The position numbers were made by a program, and so were the translations under genes. Shown here in pieces: positions 34,168 to 42,454 of a DNA stretch of 64,000 nt. The notes below the pieces were generated by a model. That model did no database searches, was not told the origin of the DNA, and saw only the letters and a program-made list of their open reading frames with translations. The stretch spans positions 2,615,001 to 2,679,000 of the forward strand of contig NZ_AP013294.1 of assembly GCF_000829195.1 (NCBI RefSeq). Reading direction: 5' to 3'. This stretch comes from Bacillus sp. OxB-1 (GTDB taxonomy: Bacteria > Bacillota > Bacilli > Bacillales_A > Planococcaceae). Position 1 is the first letter of the stretch. The number at the start of each line of letters is the position of its first letter.

Positions 34168-34632
34168 TGGCTGTTGGCGGATCTCGTTTTCCGATTTCCT
34201 CGACCATGGCATACCGATGGCGTATTTCACTAAATAGCCGACCGCGAAACCGAATAGGACGTGGCCGAATGTCCAGTAGAACCAAGCTGCAAGATCATCG
34301 GCCGCTGGGGGCTGGTCCGTCAGCAAAGTCAAAAAGTAAAGGATGCCGCTGCCGATCGTATAGACGGCGAGATAGGGAAGCGGGTGCCGCTCATAACGGA
34401 AGGCCTTCAATATGTAATACAGCCCGATGACACTGGCGATGCAAAAAACGAAATGGAAGACGAGGCCGACAGCGGACACGTCTTCCCACTGACGAAGGAA
34501 CGGAATATAGTCTATATTATAAAGTAATATGTATGCCTGGTTGCCGGTAATTTTGTAAACGAGCTTCAGGAAACCAGCTAACAGCAGACCTGATAGAATT
34601 CCGATTGAAATCAGTTTTAGAAGTTGTTTCAT
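34162..34632 (-). CDS. Hypothetical four-TM membrane protein (YagU-like)
   Basis: A 156-residue protein with about four predicted helices (around 5-25, 50-75, 88-105 and 118-138). The sequence LLKLISIGILSGLLLAGFLKLVY and the later AWFYWTFGHVLFGFAVGY resemble YagU-type inner-membrane proteins, though I am not sure of the family. It is a single gene; its 3' end overlaps the convergent acetyltransferase gene by 6 nt. The function is unknown. Confidence 0.75.
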   Translation of the reverse strand: MKQLLKLISIGILSGLLLAGFLKLVYKITGNQAYILLYNIDYIPFLRQWEDVSAVGLVFHFVFCIASVIGLYYILKAFRYERHPLPYLAVYTIGSGILYFLTLLTDQPPAADDLAAWFYWTFGHVLFGFAVGYLVKYAIGMPWSRKSENEIRQQPS

Positions 34633-34743
34633 AGTTTCACCATCCGATTCACTCCTTTTTCCACTTTTCCCCTTGGTGTCTGTCGCCTAAACATTGGCTT
34701 GGAAGTGGGATGATAGTTTAAAACGTAACGGTAGGTGGCATAT

Positions 34744-35436
34744 GTGGACGGACCGCGGTTTGAAATGTTTTCGCTGGCGCATCTATTTGCGATCAGCTTT
34801 GTCGCCATGGCCATCGTTCTTTTGTTCAGCATGAAAGATCGATGGCCTTCGCAAATGGAGACTAGGGCAGTGATGGAACGAGTATTCGCCTTCACTCTTT
34901 TATTGTTCGACAGTATGTATCATTTATGGATGGTGTCCACCGATCGATGGCATCTTCTTGATTCACTGCCTTTGGAGTTATGCAGTCTCAGCCTGCTTGC
35001 ATCGATTGTTTTGCTCTGGACGGGGAACCGGCATGTATTTGATTTTGTTTTCTATGCCGGTATCGGAGGTGCATTGCAAGCCATTGCGACACCGGTTCTG
35101 GATCTGAGCTTTCCTCATTTCAGATACTTCCATTTTTTCTATACGCATCTGGGCATCATTTTGACCGCCCTTTATTTCGTCTGGGTCAAAGGGTATCGTC
35201 CCACATTTACAGGGATTTTGAAAACAATGCTTGCTTTGAATGTCCTGCTTCCGTTCATCATGATCGTCAATTGGGCGGTGGGTGGAAATTATATGTTTTT
35301 GCGAATGAAACCGGCTGACGGAAGTTTGCTTGATTTCCTAGGTCCGTATCCATGGTATATCGTTTCCCTGGAGGTCGTTGCTTTTCTACTGTTTTTCATT
35401 TTATGGCTGTTGATAGGCAGGCGGTCTCCCGAATAA
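34744..35436 (+). CDS. TIGR02206-type integral membrane protein (YwaF-like)
   Basis: A protein of about 230 residues with seven or so membrane helices. The motifs FEMFSLAHLFAISFV, LPLELCSLSLLASIVLLW and PHFRYFHFFYTHLGIIL are those of the TIGR02206/YwaF family. The function of the family is unknown. Two GTG codons (34735 and 34744) could start it; GTAGGTGG lies 5 nt before the second, which I prefer, but the choice is uncertain. A 24-bp perfect hairpin follows the stop. It is monocistronic and convergent with the spore lysin gene. Confidence 0.8.
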   Translation: MDGPRFEMFSLAHLFAISFVAMAIVLLFSMKDRWPSQMETRAVMERVFAFTLLLFDSMYHLWMVSTDRWHLLDSLPLELCSLSLLASIVLLWTGNRHVFDFVFYAGIGGALQAIATPVLDLSFPHFRYFHFFYTHLGIILTALYFVWVKGYRPTFTGILKTMLALNVLLPFIMIVNWAVGGNYMFLRMKPADGSLLDFLGPYPWYIVSLEVVAFLLFFILWLLIGRRSPE

Positions 35437-35464
35437 CATCAGAACAAGAGCTTCGTTTTGAAAT

Positions 35465-35522
35465 ATAAATGGAAACAACTCATTCTGAAGTGGCACTGTC
35501 AGAATGAGTTGTTTCCATTTAT
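35465..35522. terminator. 24-bp perfect hairpin between convergent genes
   Basis: Arms 35465-35488 and 35499-35522 are perfectly complementary over 24 bp around a 10-nt loop, ending 2 bp before the lysin stop codon. There is no long T-tract on either side. Bidirectional termination or RNA-end protection is likely. Confidence 0.75.
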
Positions 35523-35524
35523 CA

Positions 35525-36796
35525 TTATCTTCGTTTTCGGATTGTGAAGTTATCTTCAAGCAGCAGCCAGTTCTGCGGGAATGGATAGCCGAGCACCCAA
35601 TAACTGATGCCGCGCAAATTATATTGTTTCACCAAGTCGAATTTCGCTTGGGCGCTTCGGGCATCTTCGAACCACACTTCATGCTGCCGACCTTGCTCAT
35701 CCGTGTATCGGAAGAAAGGGGATTGGGCGACCGGATCAAACTGGATGGCCGACCAATGCTCGGTCGCCCGCCGAATAGCTTCTTGCTGGCTGAACGTTTC
35801 TGCTTCTTGCCCTTGTTCGTGGGGGAGGAGCCAATCGCGAGCATAGATTTGAAAACCAAAGAATATCTTATCCCTCGGAATGACGGTCACTGCATAATCG
35901 AGAACGCGCTTGATCTGATTGAGCGGGGAGATGGCTTGGGGAGGCCCGAACCGATATCCCCATTCGTAGGTCATCAGCACGACAAAGTCGACGATTCTTC
36001 CATGTGCTTCATAATCATGCGCCTCATACAACAAACCTCTTTGTTCACTGCTCGTTTTCGGGGCGAGGGCAGTGGAAACGAAATACCCTTCCGGATGGAG
36101 ACGATCGACCGCCCGCTGCAAGAACTGGTTGTAATTTTCACGGTCGGCAGGGAAGACGTTCTCGAAGTCGACATTGATCCCTTTGTAGCCTTTATCCCGC
36201 ATGATCGTCAATAGATTCGTAAGGAGCCGGTTTTGCAAATCCTCACTGTTCAATAGCGTGGAGGCGAGACGGGAACCGCTCTCGGTTGCACTGAAGTTGG
36301 TGATGCATAAAACTGGAACGATGTCTTTTTCATCCGCCGCTTCCAGCATCGCTTCGTCATCCACGGCATCCAAGCCGCCGTCTTCTCGAATCGTGTAGGC
36401 AAAGGGCATCCAGTACGTCAAATAGTCGCCGACTTCCAGAATTTCTTGCGCGCCCGTTTTTCCTGTGCTGATCGTATAGGCGTTGACATCGATGATCGGC
36501 TTGTGCATAGGGATGACGAGCGTGGTGCCTACAGCAATGAGGTTGATATCGCGGATGGAATTGGCGCTGACCAAATCTTGTACCTTCACACCGTACCGTC
36601 CGGCAATTGCACTTAATGTTTCCCCGGATTGGACGATATGTGTTCTTTTCGCGGTGGGAATGACCAGAGACATGCCGATCGGTAACCGGTCAGGACTTTC
36701 CAACTCATTGGCCGAAATGATTTCGGCAACCGGGACATTATACCGCTGGGAAATGGTCCATAATGTTTCTCCTTGTTGGACAACATGGATTGTAAT
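35525..36796 (-). CDS. LysM-GH18 spore peptidoglycan hydrolase, SleL/YaaH-like
   Basis: About 423 residues: two LysM domains (VVQQGETLWTISQRYNV and IVQSGETLSAIAGRYGV, about 3-95) and a GH18-type glycosidase domain. The catalytic region YKGINVDFENVFPADRENY has the Asp/Glu pair of the DxxDxDxE-type motif, and LAPKTSSEQRG, MTYEWGYRFGPP and WFEDARSAQAKFDL closely follow YaaH/SleL. SleL acts as an N-acetylglucosaminidase on cortex fragments during germination. There is no signal peptide, as expected for a spore-coat protein. TTAGGAG lies 8 nt before an ATT codon at 36796 that would give the family N terminus; an ATG at 36820 is the alternative start. Confidence 0.92.
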   Translation of the reverse strand: MTIHVVQQGETLWTISQRYNVPVAEIISANELESPDRLPIGMSLVIPTAKRTHIVQSGETLSAIAGRYGVKVQDLVSANSIRDINLIAVGTTLVIPMHKPIIDVNAYTISTGKTGAQEILEVGDYLTYWMPFAYTIREDGGLDAVDDEAMLEAADEKDIVPVLCITNFSATESGSRLASTLLNSEDLQNRLLTNLLTIMRDKGYKGINVDFENVFPADRENYNQFLQRAVDRLHPEGYFVSTALAPKTSSEQRGLLYEAHDYEAHGRIVDFVVLMTYEWGYRFGPPQAISPLNQIKRVLDYAVTVIPRDKIFFGFQIYARDWLLPHEQGQEAETFSQQEAIRRATEHWSAIQFDPVAQSPFFRYTDEQGRQHEVWFEDARSAQAKFDLVKQYNLRGISYWVLGYPFPQNWLLLEDNFTIRKRR

Positions 36797-36863
36797 TGAA
36801 ATCGCTCCTAACCAATTCATTTCACCTTGTATCTTATGAAGCATTTTGGGTAAGAGTGAAAAT

Positions 36864-37970
36864 TTAGGTCAAATCAAAGAAAAAGACAATCACCCCGACG
36901 ACTAGAATAAAGGCCAGCACCGCAATCGACACTTTCAGGATGCTGATTGGGGAATTGCCGCTTACTTTTCCGGTTTGTCCATTGACGAGAAATTGATAGA
37001 CTTTCTGGTTGAATTGAAAAGACGAAATCCAAATCGGCAATAAAATATGTTTATACGTAATGTCCCGATAATCGGTCGAAACGTCGACAAGTTGGACTTC
37101 ATCCCCATGGACTTGTCCGTATATGCCATTCTCGATGCCTCGGTCTATGATCCGACTCGCAGCTTGCCAGCCCTCTTTTAAAGGGATGGAGTACCGTTCC
37201 GCCAAAAATCCCGAAACATATTCGCGCTTATAGTCAAGGAGGCCGCTCAATCGGAACGGCTCGATTTTATTGATAAGCCCCGTTGCCGAATTGCGGGAAG
37301 CCTTGACAAGGACATCATCGAAAAAGTGACGGTATGTGCCACGCTCTGTACGCCAACTCGTTTTCCGCACCTGTTCGGTCACGGTCTTCGTTTTCCCGTC
37401 TTCGATGACCGTCCGGGTTTCCATCACGTAATAATACGTTCCGATCCGGACGACGTACTGTGAAACCGTCCGGCTGTCAAATGTCCAGTAGGGGAGGTAG
37501 GTGCCTGTCATTTTGTTCAATTGGTACGTTTGGGTCAGCTTCGATGGCGCGAAGTATCGGCGTTTCATCCATTCTTTGAATTTATCGATCGCTTCCTCTT
37601 TCGGGATTTGAAAAGGGACGACGAGCGCCGGCTTGATGCCGGCTTGGTGCTCGCTCACTGCGATATGGGAAGAGCCGCAAAACGTACAAAATGCGGCAAC
37701 CTGATCTTTATCGAGCAACGTCTCGGCACCGCAGTTTTCACAGCGGAATACCCGTTTCTCATCATCCCAGCCGTGGATCTCTTCCTCCAAGGCTTCCTGA
37801 AAATCCAGCTCTGCCGTATTCTCCCGTGTCGCTTCGATTTCCGCTACGCTTCCGCAAAACGGACATTTCAAGGCGCCGCTAGTCGGATCGAATACCGTGT
37901 TGCCGCCGCAAGATGTGCATTTTTTCACTTCGGTCTGCTCGACGGTATCTTGGGTTTTCATTTCTGTCAT
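36864..37970 (-). CDS. Zinc-ribbon membrane protein, YdjG-like
   Basis: A 368-residue protein with two N-terminal zinc ribbons (CTSCGGNTV with CPFCGS, and CENCGAET with CTFCGS), a long soluble middle region (about 110-335) and one C-terminal TM helix (ISILKVSIAVLAFILVVGVIVFF). The same layout occurs in B. subtilis YdjG. In that species YdjG, YdjH and YdjI form a membrane complex that recruits PspA. The gene lies 12 bp after the SPFH gene on the same strand with GGGGTGA before the ATG, so the two form an operon. No YdjH or PspA gene is nearby. Confidence 0.85.
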   Translation of the reverse strand: MTEMKTQDTVEQTEVKKCTSCGGNTVFDPTSGALKCPFCGSVAEIEATRENTAELDFQEALEEEIHGWDDEKRVFRCENCGAETLLDKDQVAAFCTFCGSSHIAVSEHQAGIKPALVVPFQIPKEEAIDKFKEWMKRRYFAPSKLTQTYQLNKMTGTYLPYWTFDSRTVSQYVVRIGTYYYVMETRTVIEDGKTKTVTEQVRKTSWRTERGTYRHFFDDVLVKASRNSATGLINKIEPFRLSGLLDYKREYVSGFLAERYSIPLKEGWQAASRIIDRGIENGIYGQVHGDEVQLVDVSTDYRDITYKHILLPIWISSFQFNQKVYQFLVNGQTGKVSGNSPISILKVSIAVLAFILVVGVIVFFFDLT

Positions 37971-37982
37971 AATGTCACCCCA

Positions 37983-39131
37983 TTATTCGTCCTTTTGGAG
38001 ATTTTCTCCGCAGTCACCACAGAATTTGGCAGTGGCGGAGTTCGTTTTCCCGCAGGAAGGGCAGATCGTTTCCGTCGCTTGCTTCGTTCCGCATTGTCCA
38101 CAGAACTTGGCATCCGCCTCTAGTTCCGCTTGGCATTTGATGCAGGCGTTTTTCGGCTGTTGAACCGCTTGACCGCATTCGCCGCAAAACTTGGCATCCG
38201 GGTTGACCGGGGCCTGACAATGAGGGCACGGAACTTTTTCCGCTTGCGGGGCGGCGGGGGCTTGCTGCTGCATTCCGTTGAGCGCATTCGCCATGACGCC
38301 TCCGAGAGCAGCGCCGGCACCAAGTCCTGCCCCAGCACCTGCAAGTCCCCCGGATTCATTGCGCGCAGCGTCCCGCAACGCTTCCGCGGCCTGGTATTGT
38401 GTGTACTGATTCATATTGCCCAAGACGCCCATCGTCGTCCGCTTGTCCATCGCACGCTCGACTTCTTGCGGAAGTGAAAGGTTCTCGATGTACAACGAAG
38501 TGATTTCGAAGCCGAACGCTTGGAAACGGGGCTCCATCTTCTCTTTGCCTTTTGCACTTAATTCATCGTAGTGCATCGCCAAGTCCAATGCGGGGATATT
38601 CGACTCCGCAAAGAGATCGGACAACCCGCTCAGGATCATCTTCTTCAAATGGCTTTCGATGCTGCTCGTGTCATAGGAGGCGTTCGTACCGAATAATTCT
38701 TTCAGAAAGGTGACGGGATCGGCTATGCGATAGGAGTAGATGCCGTACCCTCGCAACCGGATGACACCGAAATCCACATCCCGCATCATGATCGGGTTTG
38801 ATGTACCCCATTTTTGGTTGATGAACTGCTTCGTATTAATGAAATAGACTTCCGCCTTGAAAGGGGAGTTGAACCCTTGCTTCCAAGATTTCAATTTGGT
38901 CAGGATCGGCAAGTTTTGCGTATAGAGCAAGTGGTGGCCCGGACCGAACACATCCGCGATTTCTCCTTCATTGACGAATATCGCCACTTGTGATTCGCGC
39001 ACTGTCAGGGAAGCGCCCATTTTGATTTCATTATTTTGGACCGGGAAACGGTAGACCATCGTATCGGAACTTGAATCCGTCCACTCGATCACTTCTATGA
39101 ATTGGCTTTTAAAAAAACCGAAGATGCCCAT
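37983..39131 (-). CDS. ydjI: SPFH/Band-7 protein with C-terminal zinc ribbons, YdjI-like
   Basis: A 382-residue protein. The N-terminal SPFH domain includes GIFGFFKSQFIEVIEW and QVAIFVNEGEIADVFGPGHH. A Gly/Ala-rich linker (about 285-305) follows, then three zinc-ribbon modules (CPHCQAPVNPDAKFCGECG, CIKCQAELEADAKFCGQCG and CPSCGKTNSATAKFCGDCG). B. subtilis YdjI is a remembered match, though I am unsure how many ribbons it has. The family is linked to the PspA envelope-stress system. The frame extends to 39224, but GAGGAGG before the ATG at 39131 sets the start. It is co-transcribed with the ydjG-like gene. Confidence 0.88.
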   Translation of the reverse strand: MGIFGFFKSQFIEVIEWTDSSSDTMVYRFPVQNNEIKMGASLTVRESQVAIFVNEGEIADVFGPGHHLLYTQNLPILTKLKSWKQGFNSPFKAEVYFINTKQFINQKWGTSNPIMMRDVDFGVIRLRGYGIYSYRIADPVTFLKELFGTNASYDTSSIESHLKKMILSGLSDLFAESNIPALDLAMHYDELSAKGKEKMEPRFQAFGFEITSLYIENLSLPQEVERAMDKRTTMGVLGNMNQYTQYQAAEALRDAARNESGGLAGAGAGLGAGAALGGVMANALNGMQQQAPAAPQAEKVPCPHCQAPVNPDAKFCGECGQAVQQPKNACIKCQAELEADAKFCGQCGTKQATETICPSCGKTNSATAKFCGDCGENLQKDE

Positions 39132-39300
39132 ATGTATCCTCCTCGTGTCTCGTAATCTACGGCTAGTATAACATAGATATTTTGGGCCGAATTCCTGTTT
39201 CCTTGGTAGCAGGGGAGGCCGCAATCATCTGTCTACCTTATACGCAGCAGCTTCCTGAAAAGATTCACTTAGAGAGGGTGGCCTAGCTCCGAATATGAAA

Positions 39301-39343
39301 AAGCCGCCCCGCATCCATGTCAATTGGATGTGTGGAGCGGCTT
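39301..39343 (-). terminator. Intrinsic terminator of the DUF2935 gene
   Basis: AAGCCGC with GCATCC (39301-39316) pairs with GGATG and GCGGCTT (39326-39343), and the minus strand continues with TTTTTC. Confidence 0.85.
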
Positions 39344-39349
39344 AACGGA

Positions 39350-40207
39350 TTACGTTATCCTCTCATCTTCCAAGTTCCTCCAGAAGTGGTGAGCTTCACG
39401 TGCAATATGTTCCAATAAATCCGGCGGCGAAGTTGTAGCAACTGCACATTGTTTGATAAGGGCATCCAGTTCCAGTTTAAATTCTTCCAAACTTTTGGCT
39501 TCTTTAATAATCATTTCCTTGAAATGCGCTAAGATGGGCAGTTTTTCATTGCGCGGTCTTCGGATCATCGTTTTGAGTGCGGTGGCCTGCATTAACAGCC
39601 GCTCAAACTTCTGCATCATCTGGGTCACTTGAAAGTTTACTTCGTAATTCGAAACGTCCGAATAATGCCGGATATAACCTAAATGATCTGCCATCTGCCG
39701 TAACCAAAAGACAGTTTCATGAATAATTGCATCTGACGGGGCAACTTGATGGCCGCTTTCCATTAATTTATACACTTTTTGCGACTCCTCGGATTCACGT
39801 ACCATGTGATCCAAAAGGGAGATGGGCGTGGAGATAATAACTTCACAATGTAAGGATTTATCCATCGTATACGCAAGGAGGCTGTGGAATTCCCGGGAAG
39901 CATGTTGTGCTTCCTGAATCAATGTACCAAGATCACCTGTTTTCGATTCCGCCTTTTGCCAAACTGTTCCTAAACGCTGGATGTTGTTCAAGTTGGCACG
40001 GGCCAGCTCTGTTTCATAATGGCTTATCTCCCTGTCGAAAAATCGACCGTGGTCGTAGTCGTTCCGCAACCAAAAGGCGATAACCCCGTAGGCATCCCTT
40101 TCATAGTGATCCGTATAAGCCAATACACCCACCCCATTCCTTTTAATATATAATTCCAAATCTCCATCTCTACTGTTTGGTAGCTCTCCCATCGGATAGA
40201 TACCCAA
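39350..40207 (-). CDS. DUF2935 protein, likely metal-binding helical bundle
   Basis: About 285 residues in the longest frame. From residue 30 on it resembles the DUF2935 family, with two similar helical repeats and recurrent His and Glu residues (ISHYETELARANL, EFHSLLAYTMD and FWLRQMADHLGYIRHY) that could bind iron or manganese. The N terminus is uncertain. The best ribosome site (AGGAGG with 8-nt spacing) serves an ATG at 40212 in a different frame, whereas TTG 40207 in this frame is 13 nt from that site. A later TTG near residue 29 would fit the family start (AYTDHYERDAYG). The function is unknown. Confidence 0.75.
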   Translation of the reverse strand: MGIYPMGELPNSRDGDLELYIKRNGVGVLAYTDHYERDAYGVIAFWLRNDYDHGRFFDREISHYETELARANLNNIQRLGTVWQKAESKTGDLGTLIQEAQHASREFHSLLAYTMDKSLHCEVIISTPISLLDHMVRESEESQKVYKLMESGHQVAPSDAIIHETVFWLRQMADHLGYIRHYSDVSNYEVNFQVTQMMQKFERLLMQATALKTMIRRPRNEKLPILAHFKEMIIKEAKSLEEFKLELDALIKQCAVATTSPPDLLEHIAREAHHFWRNLEDERIT

Positions 40208-40331
40208 ATCATTGTATTCGCCTCCTGATTTCTTTATGCAGATACAGGGATCTGGCCGAAGGATGGTTTAATCTGACGGCATAAGGGAATCCTTCCTTTA
40301 TCTGTCTAAATACCGAATGGAGGCTATCATT

Positions 40332-41918
40332 GTGACCCAGAATCATCATGAAAATGGAAAGCTGCCGCATGATGTGGAATCGTTTTGGAGGGCGGAGGTT
40401 GATTTTCCTGAGTTCCCCAGTCTGCAGGAGGATCTCTCTGTAGATGTCGTGATTGTCGGGGCGGGGATCACGGGCATTACAGCCGCGTATCTTCTGGCGG
40501 AGGAAGGCTTGGAAGTTGTTGTGCTGGAAGCGGGGAAAGTGTTGAACGGAACGACAGGTCATACGACTGCTAAAATTACAGCCCAACATGATCTCATTTA
40601 TGATGAATTCATCAATAACCTCGGTAGAAGCAAGGCGCGTTTGTATTACGAAGCGAATTCGGAGGCTCTTGCGTTTATTAAGGAAATGGTCGAGCAGCAT
40701 CAGATCGATTGTGACTTCAACGTACAGGATGCCTACCTATATGCGACTACTGAACAGGGCGCAGGGAAGATTGAAAAGGAAGCGGAAGCGTATGAAAAGA
40801 TTGGCATCGACGGCGGGCTGGTGAATGTGGACCAATTTCCTTTCCCTATTGCCAATGTACAAAACTTGATCGTCATGAAGGACCAGGCCCAGTTTCATCC
40901 GACCAAATATCTCGTTCATCTCATCCGGTTGTTTTTGGAAAAGGGCGGGCGTATTTTAGAGGGCACGACAGCCGTCAATGTCGAGACGGGGGAACGTCCT
41001 GTCGTTCTGACTCGGGAAGAACATCGGGTAAGCGCTAAGCATGTATTGGCATGCACGCATTTCCCGTTTTACGAAGGTACGGGGCTTTATTCGACCCGGA
41101 TGTATGCGGATCGGTCGTATGCACTTGCGATCAAAACGAAAAAGAAATTTCCGGGCGGCATGTATCTGAGTGCGGATCAGCCGAATCGATCGCTTCGTTC
41201 TGCGGATGATAACGGGCAAGAATTGGTGATCATCGTCGGGGAGAGCCATAAAACCGGTCAAGGAAAAGACACGATGGAATATTATAAAGCATTGGAGACG
41301 TTCGGGGAGGAGGTCTTCGGCATTGAAGAAGTCGTCTATCGATGGTCGGCGCAGGATTTGGTCACATTGGATAATCTGCCGTATGTCGGGGCATTGACAG
41401 AAGGGCAGTCCAACATTTTGATTGCGACCGGATTCCGGAAATGGGGGATGTCCAACGGAACGGCCGCCGCCTTGCTTTTCCGGGATCTCGTCACGGGGAA
41501 AGAGAACCGGTTTCAGAAACTGTATTCCCCTTCCCGATTTTACGTGCAACCCAGCTTGAAAAATTTCCTTGTCCAAAATGCGAATGTGGTCGGGCAATTA
41601 ATAAAAGGAAAACTGGATTCGCCGAGTACGAAACCCGAGGAGCTGTCGAATGGGGAAGGGGCGGTCGTCACATTGGATGGCCATCGGAAAGGCGCCTATC
41701 GGGATGATGAGGGAAATATCCATATCGTAGACACCACTTGCACCCATATCGGCTGCGAGGTCGAATGGAACAGCGGAGACCGGACGTGGGATTGCCCTTG
41801 CCACGGTTCGCGGTTTTCCTTTACGGGCGAAGTGATCGACGGCCCGGCGGAAAAACCGCTGCAGAAATATGATTATACGATGCTGGACAACTTGACGTCG
41901 GAGGACTCCGGGTACTAA
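40332..41918 (+). CDS. FAD-dependent oxidoreductase with C-terminal Rieske domain, YhfW-like
   Basis: A 528-residue protein. The N-terminal FAD-binding domain has VVIVGAGITGITAAYLLAEEG, a dinucleotide-binding GxGxxG site, and a D-amino-acid-oxidase-like catalytic part to about residue 425. The C terminus is a Rieske [2Fe-2S] domain with CTHIGC and CPCHGSRF, the two Cys/His pairs that hold the cluster. B. subtilis YhfW has the same fusion. The electron acceptor and substrate are unknown. ATG 40317 opens the frame, but GGAGG at 40319-40323 is best placed for GTG 40332. A strong terminator follows. Confidence 0.92.
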   Translation: MTQNHHENGKLPHDVESFWRAEVDFPEFPSLQEDLSVDVVIVGAGITGITAAYLLAEEGLEVVVLEAGKVLNGTTGHTTAKITAQHDLIYDEFINNLGRSKARLYYEANSEALAFIKEMVEQHQIDCDFNVQDAYLYATTEQGAGKIEKEAEAYEKIGIDGGLVNVDQFPFPIANVQNLIVMKDQAQFHPTKYLVHLIRLFLEKGGRILEGTTAVNVETGERPVVLTREEHRVSAKHVLACTHFPFYEGTGLYSTRMYADRSYALAIKTKKKFPGGMYLSADQPNRSLRSADDNGQELVIIVGESHKTGQGKDTMEYYKALETFGEEVFGIEEVVYRWSAQDLVTLDNLPYVGALTEGQSNILIATGFRKWGMSNGTAAALLFRDLVTGKENRFQKLYSPSRFYVQPSLKNFLVQNANVVGQLIKGKLDSPSTKPEELSNGEGAVVTLDGHRKGAYRDDEGNIHIVDTTCTHIGCEVEWNSGDRTWDCPCHGSRFSFTGEVIDGPAEKPLQKYDYTMLDNLTSEDSGY

Positions 41919-41924
41919 GAAGAT

Positions 41925-41960
41925 AAACTACAGTGGGAAAGGTGCACTGTAGTTTTTTGT
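41925..41960 (+). terminator. Intrinsic terminator of the oxidoreductase gene
   Basis: AAACTACAGTG (41925-41935) pairs with CACTGTAGTTT (41945-41955), followed by a long T-tract. Confidence 0.92.
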
Positions 41961-42001
41961 TTTTTTAAGTTTAGAGATTATGCGGGATTCGAACGTCTGT
42001 A

Positions 42002-42010
42002 TGGTATAAT
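42002..42010 (+). promoter_or_regulatory. Extended -10 promoter of toxin copy 1
   Basis: TGGTATAAT (42002-42010) is a perfect -10 with a TG extension. No good -35 is seen. The same context recurs in copy 2. The predicted leader of about 60 nt contains the toxin ribosome site. Confidence 0.6.
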
Positions 42011-42077
42011 GGAAGGGTAATAGAATAGGTGACTCAAGGGTGGCCGGCTCACTCCCCGTAAGAAAGGGGGTGGTGCC

Positions 42078-42161
42078 ATGTCAGTATATGAAGCATTGAT
42101 GCTTATGTTTACATTTGGAGCATTGATCGTATTGTTGCTGTCGTTTAACCATAAAAAATAA
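42078..42161 (+). CDS. Holin-like type I toxin, copy 1
   Basis: A 27-residue hydrophobic peptide: MSVYEALMLMFTFGALIV, then LLLSF and NHKK. It has one membrane helix with a short acidic N terminus and a basic tail, and matches the putative holin-like toxin family (PF16935) related to BsrG-type toxins. GGGGG at 42066-42070 is 7 nt before the ATG, but 42050-42056 can pair with 42066-42072 and hide it. The leader segment 42030-42043 can pair with 42163-42176 beyond the stop codon over 14 bp (two G-U pairs). An antisense promoter converges from downstream. The toxin would depolarise the membrane when not repressed. Confidence 0.85.
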   Translation: MSVYEALMLMFTFGALIVLLLSFNHKK

Positions 42162-42300
42162 CCCATCCTTGAGTTAGGCGCTCGTAAGGGTGGGTTATCT
42201 CTTCCCGTTACAGCCGATCCCCTGAAGGGAACCTGCTATTACATCGGCCGTTTCAATGTTGACGCATTGGACGGCCTCTTTTTAATTCTATACATTTGCT
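42153..42300 (-). ncRNA. Predicted antitoxin RNA, copy 1
   Basis: An RNA from the promoter at 42307-42335 would start near 42300, run across the 3' part of the toxin mRNA and end at the hairpin 42197-42159, which on this strand is followed by TTTTTTAT. It would overlap the toxin transcript by more than 100 nt, as in BsrG/SR4-type pairs. It carries a stem whose base pairs change compensatorily between the two copies (TCCC/GGGA here, TTCC/GGAA in copy 2). Confidence 0.6.
42246..42283 (+). terminator. Terminator of toxin mRNA, copy 1
   Basis: GGCCGTTTCAATG (42246-42258) pairs with CATTGGACGGCC (42265-42276) with one bulge, followed by TCTTTTT. It ends the toxin transcript about 85 nt beyond the stop codon. 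Confidence 0.85.
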
Positions 42301-42306
42301 GACTTT

Positions 42307-42335
42307 AGTATACATCAAATTTTTCCTTACAACAA
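42307..42335 (-). promoter_or_regulatory. Antisense promoter, copy 1
   Basis: On the minus strand TTGTTG (42335-42330), a 17-bp spacer and TATACT (42312-42307). The -10 and its GTATACTAAA context are conserved in copy 2. Confidence 0.6.
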
Positions 42336-42378
42336 ATAGTTTGAGTTAATAGATTCAACACTTACTAGAACATCCGTG

Positions 42379-42387
42379 TGGCATAAT
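42379..42387 (+). promoter_or_regulatory. Extended -10 promoter of toxin copy 2
   Basis: TGGCATAAT (42379-42387), aligned with TGGTATAAT of copy 1. Confidence 0.55.
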
Positions 42388-42454
42388 GGAAAAGTAATAG
42401 AATAGGTGACTCAAGGGTGGCCGGCTCACTCCCCGTAAGAAAGGGGGTGGTGCC

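Noticed and set aside
41981-41996. tRNA T-arm-like GTTCGAATCCCGC on the minus strand
   Set aside because: Only the T-loop-like 13-mer fits; there is no matching stem, anticodon arm or acceptor, so it is not a tRNA. It could be an attachment-site relic, but nothing else supports that.
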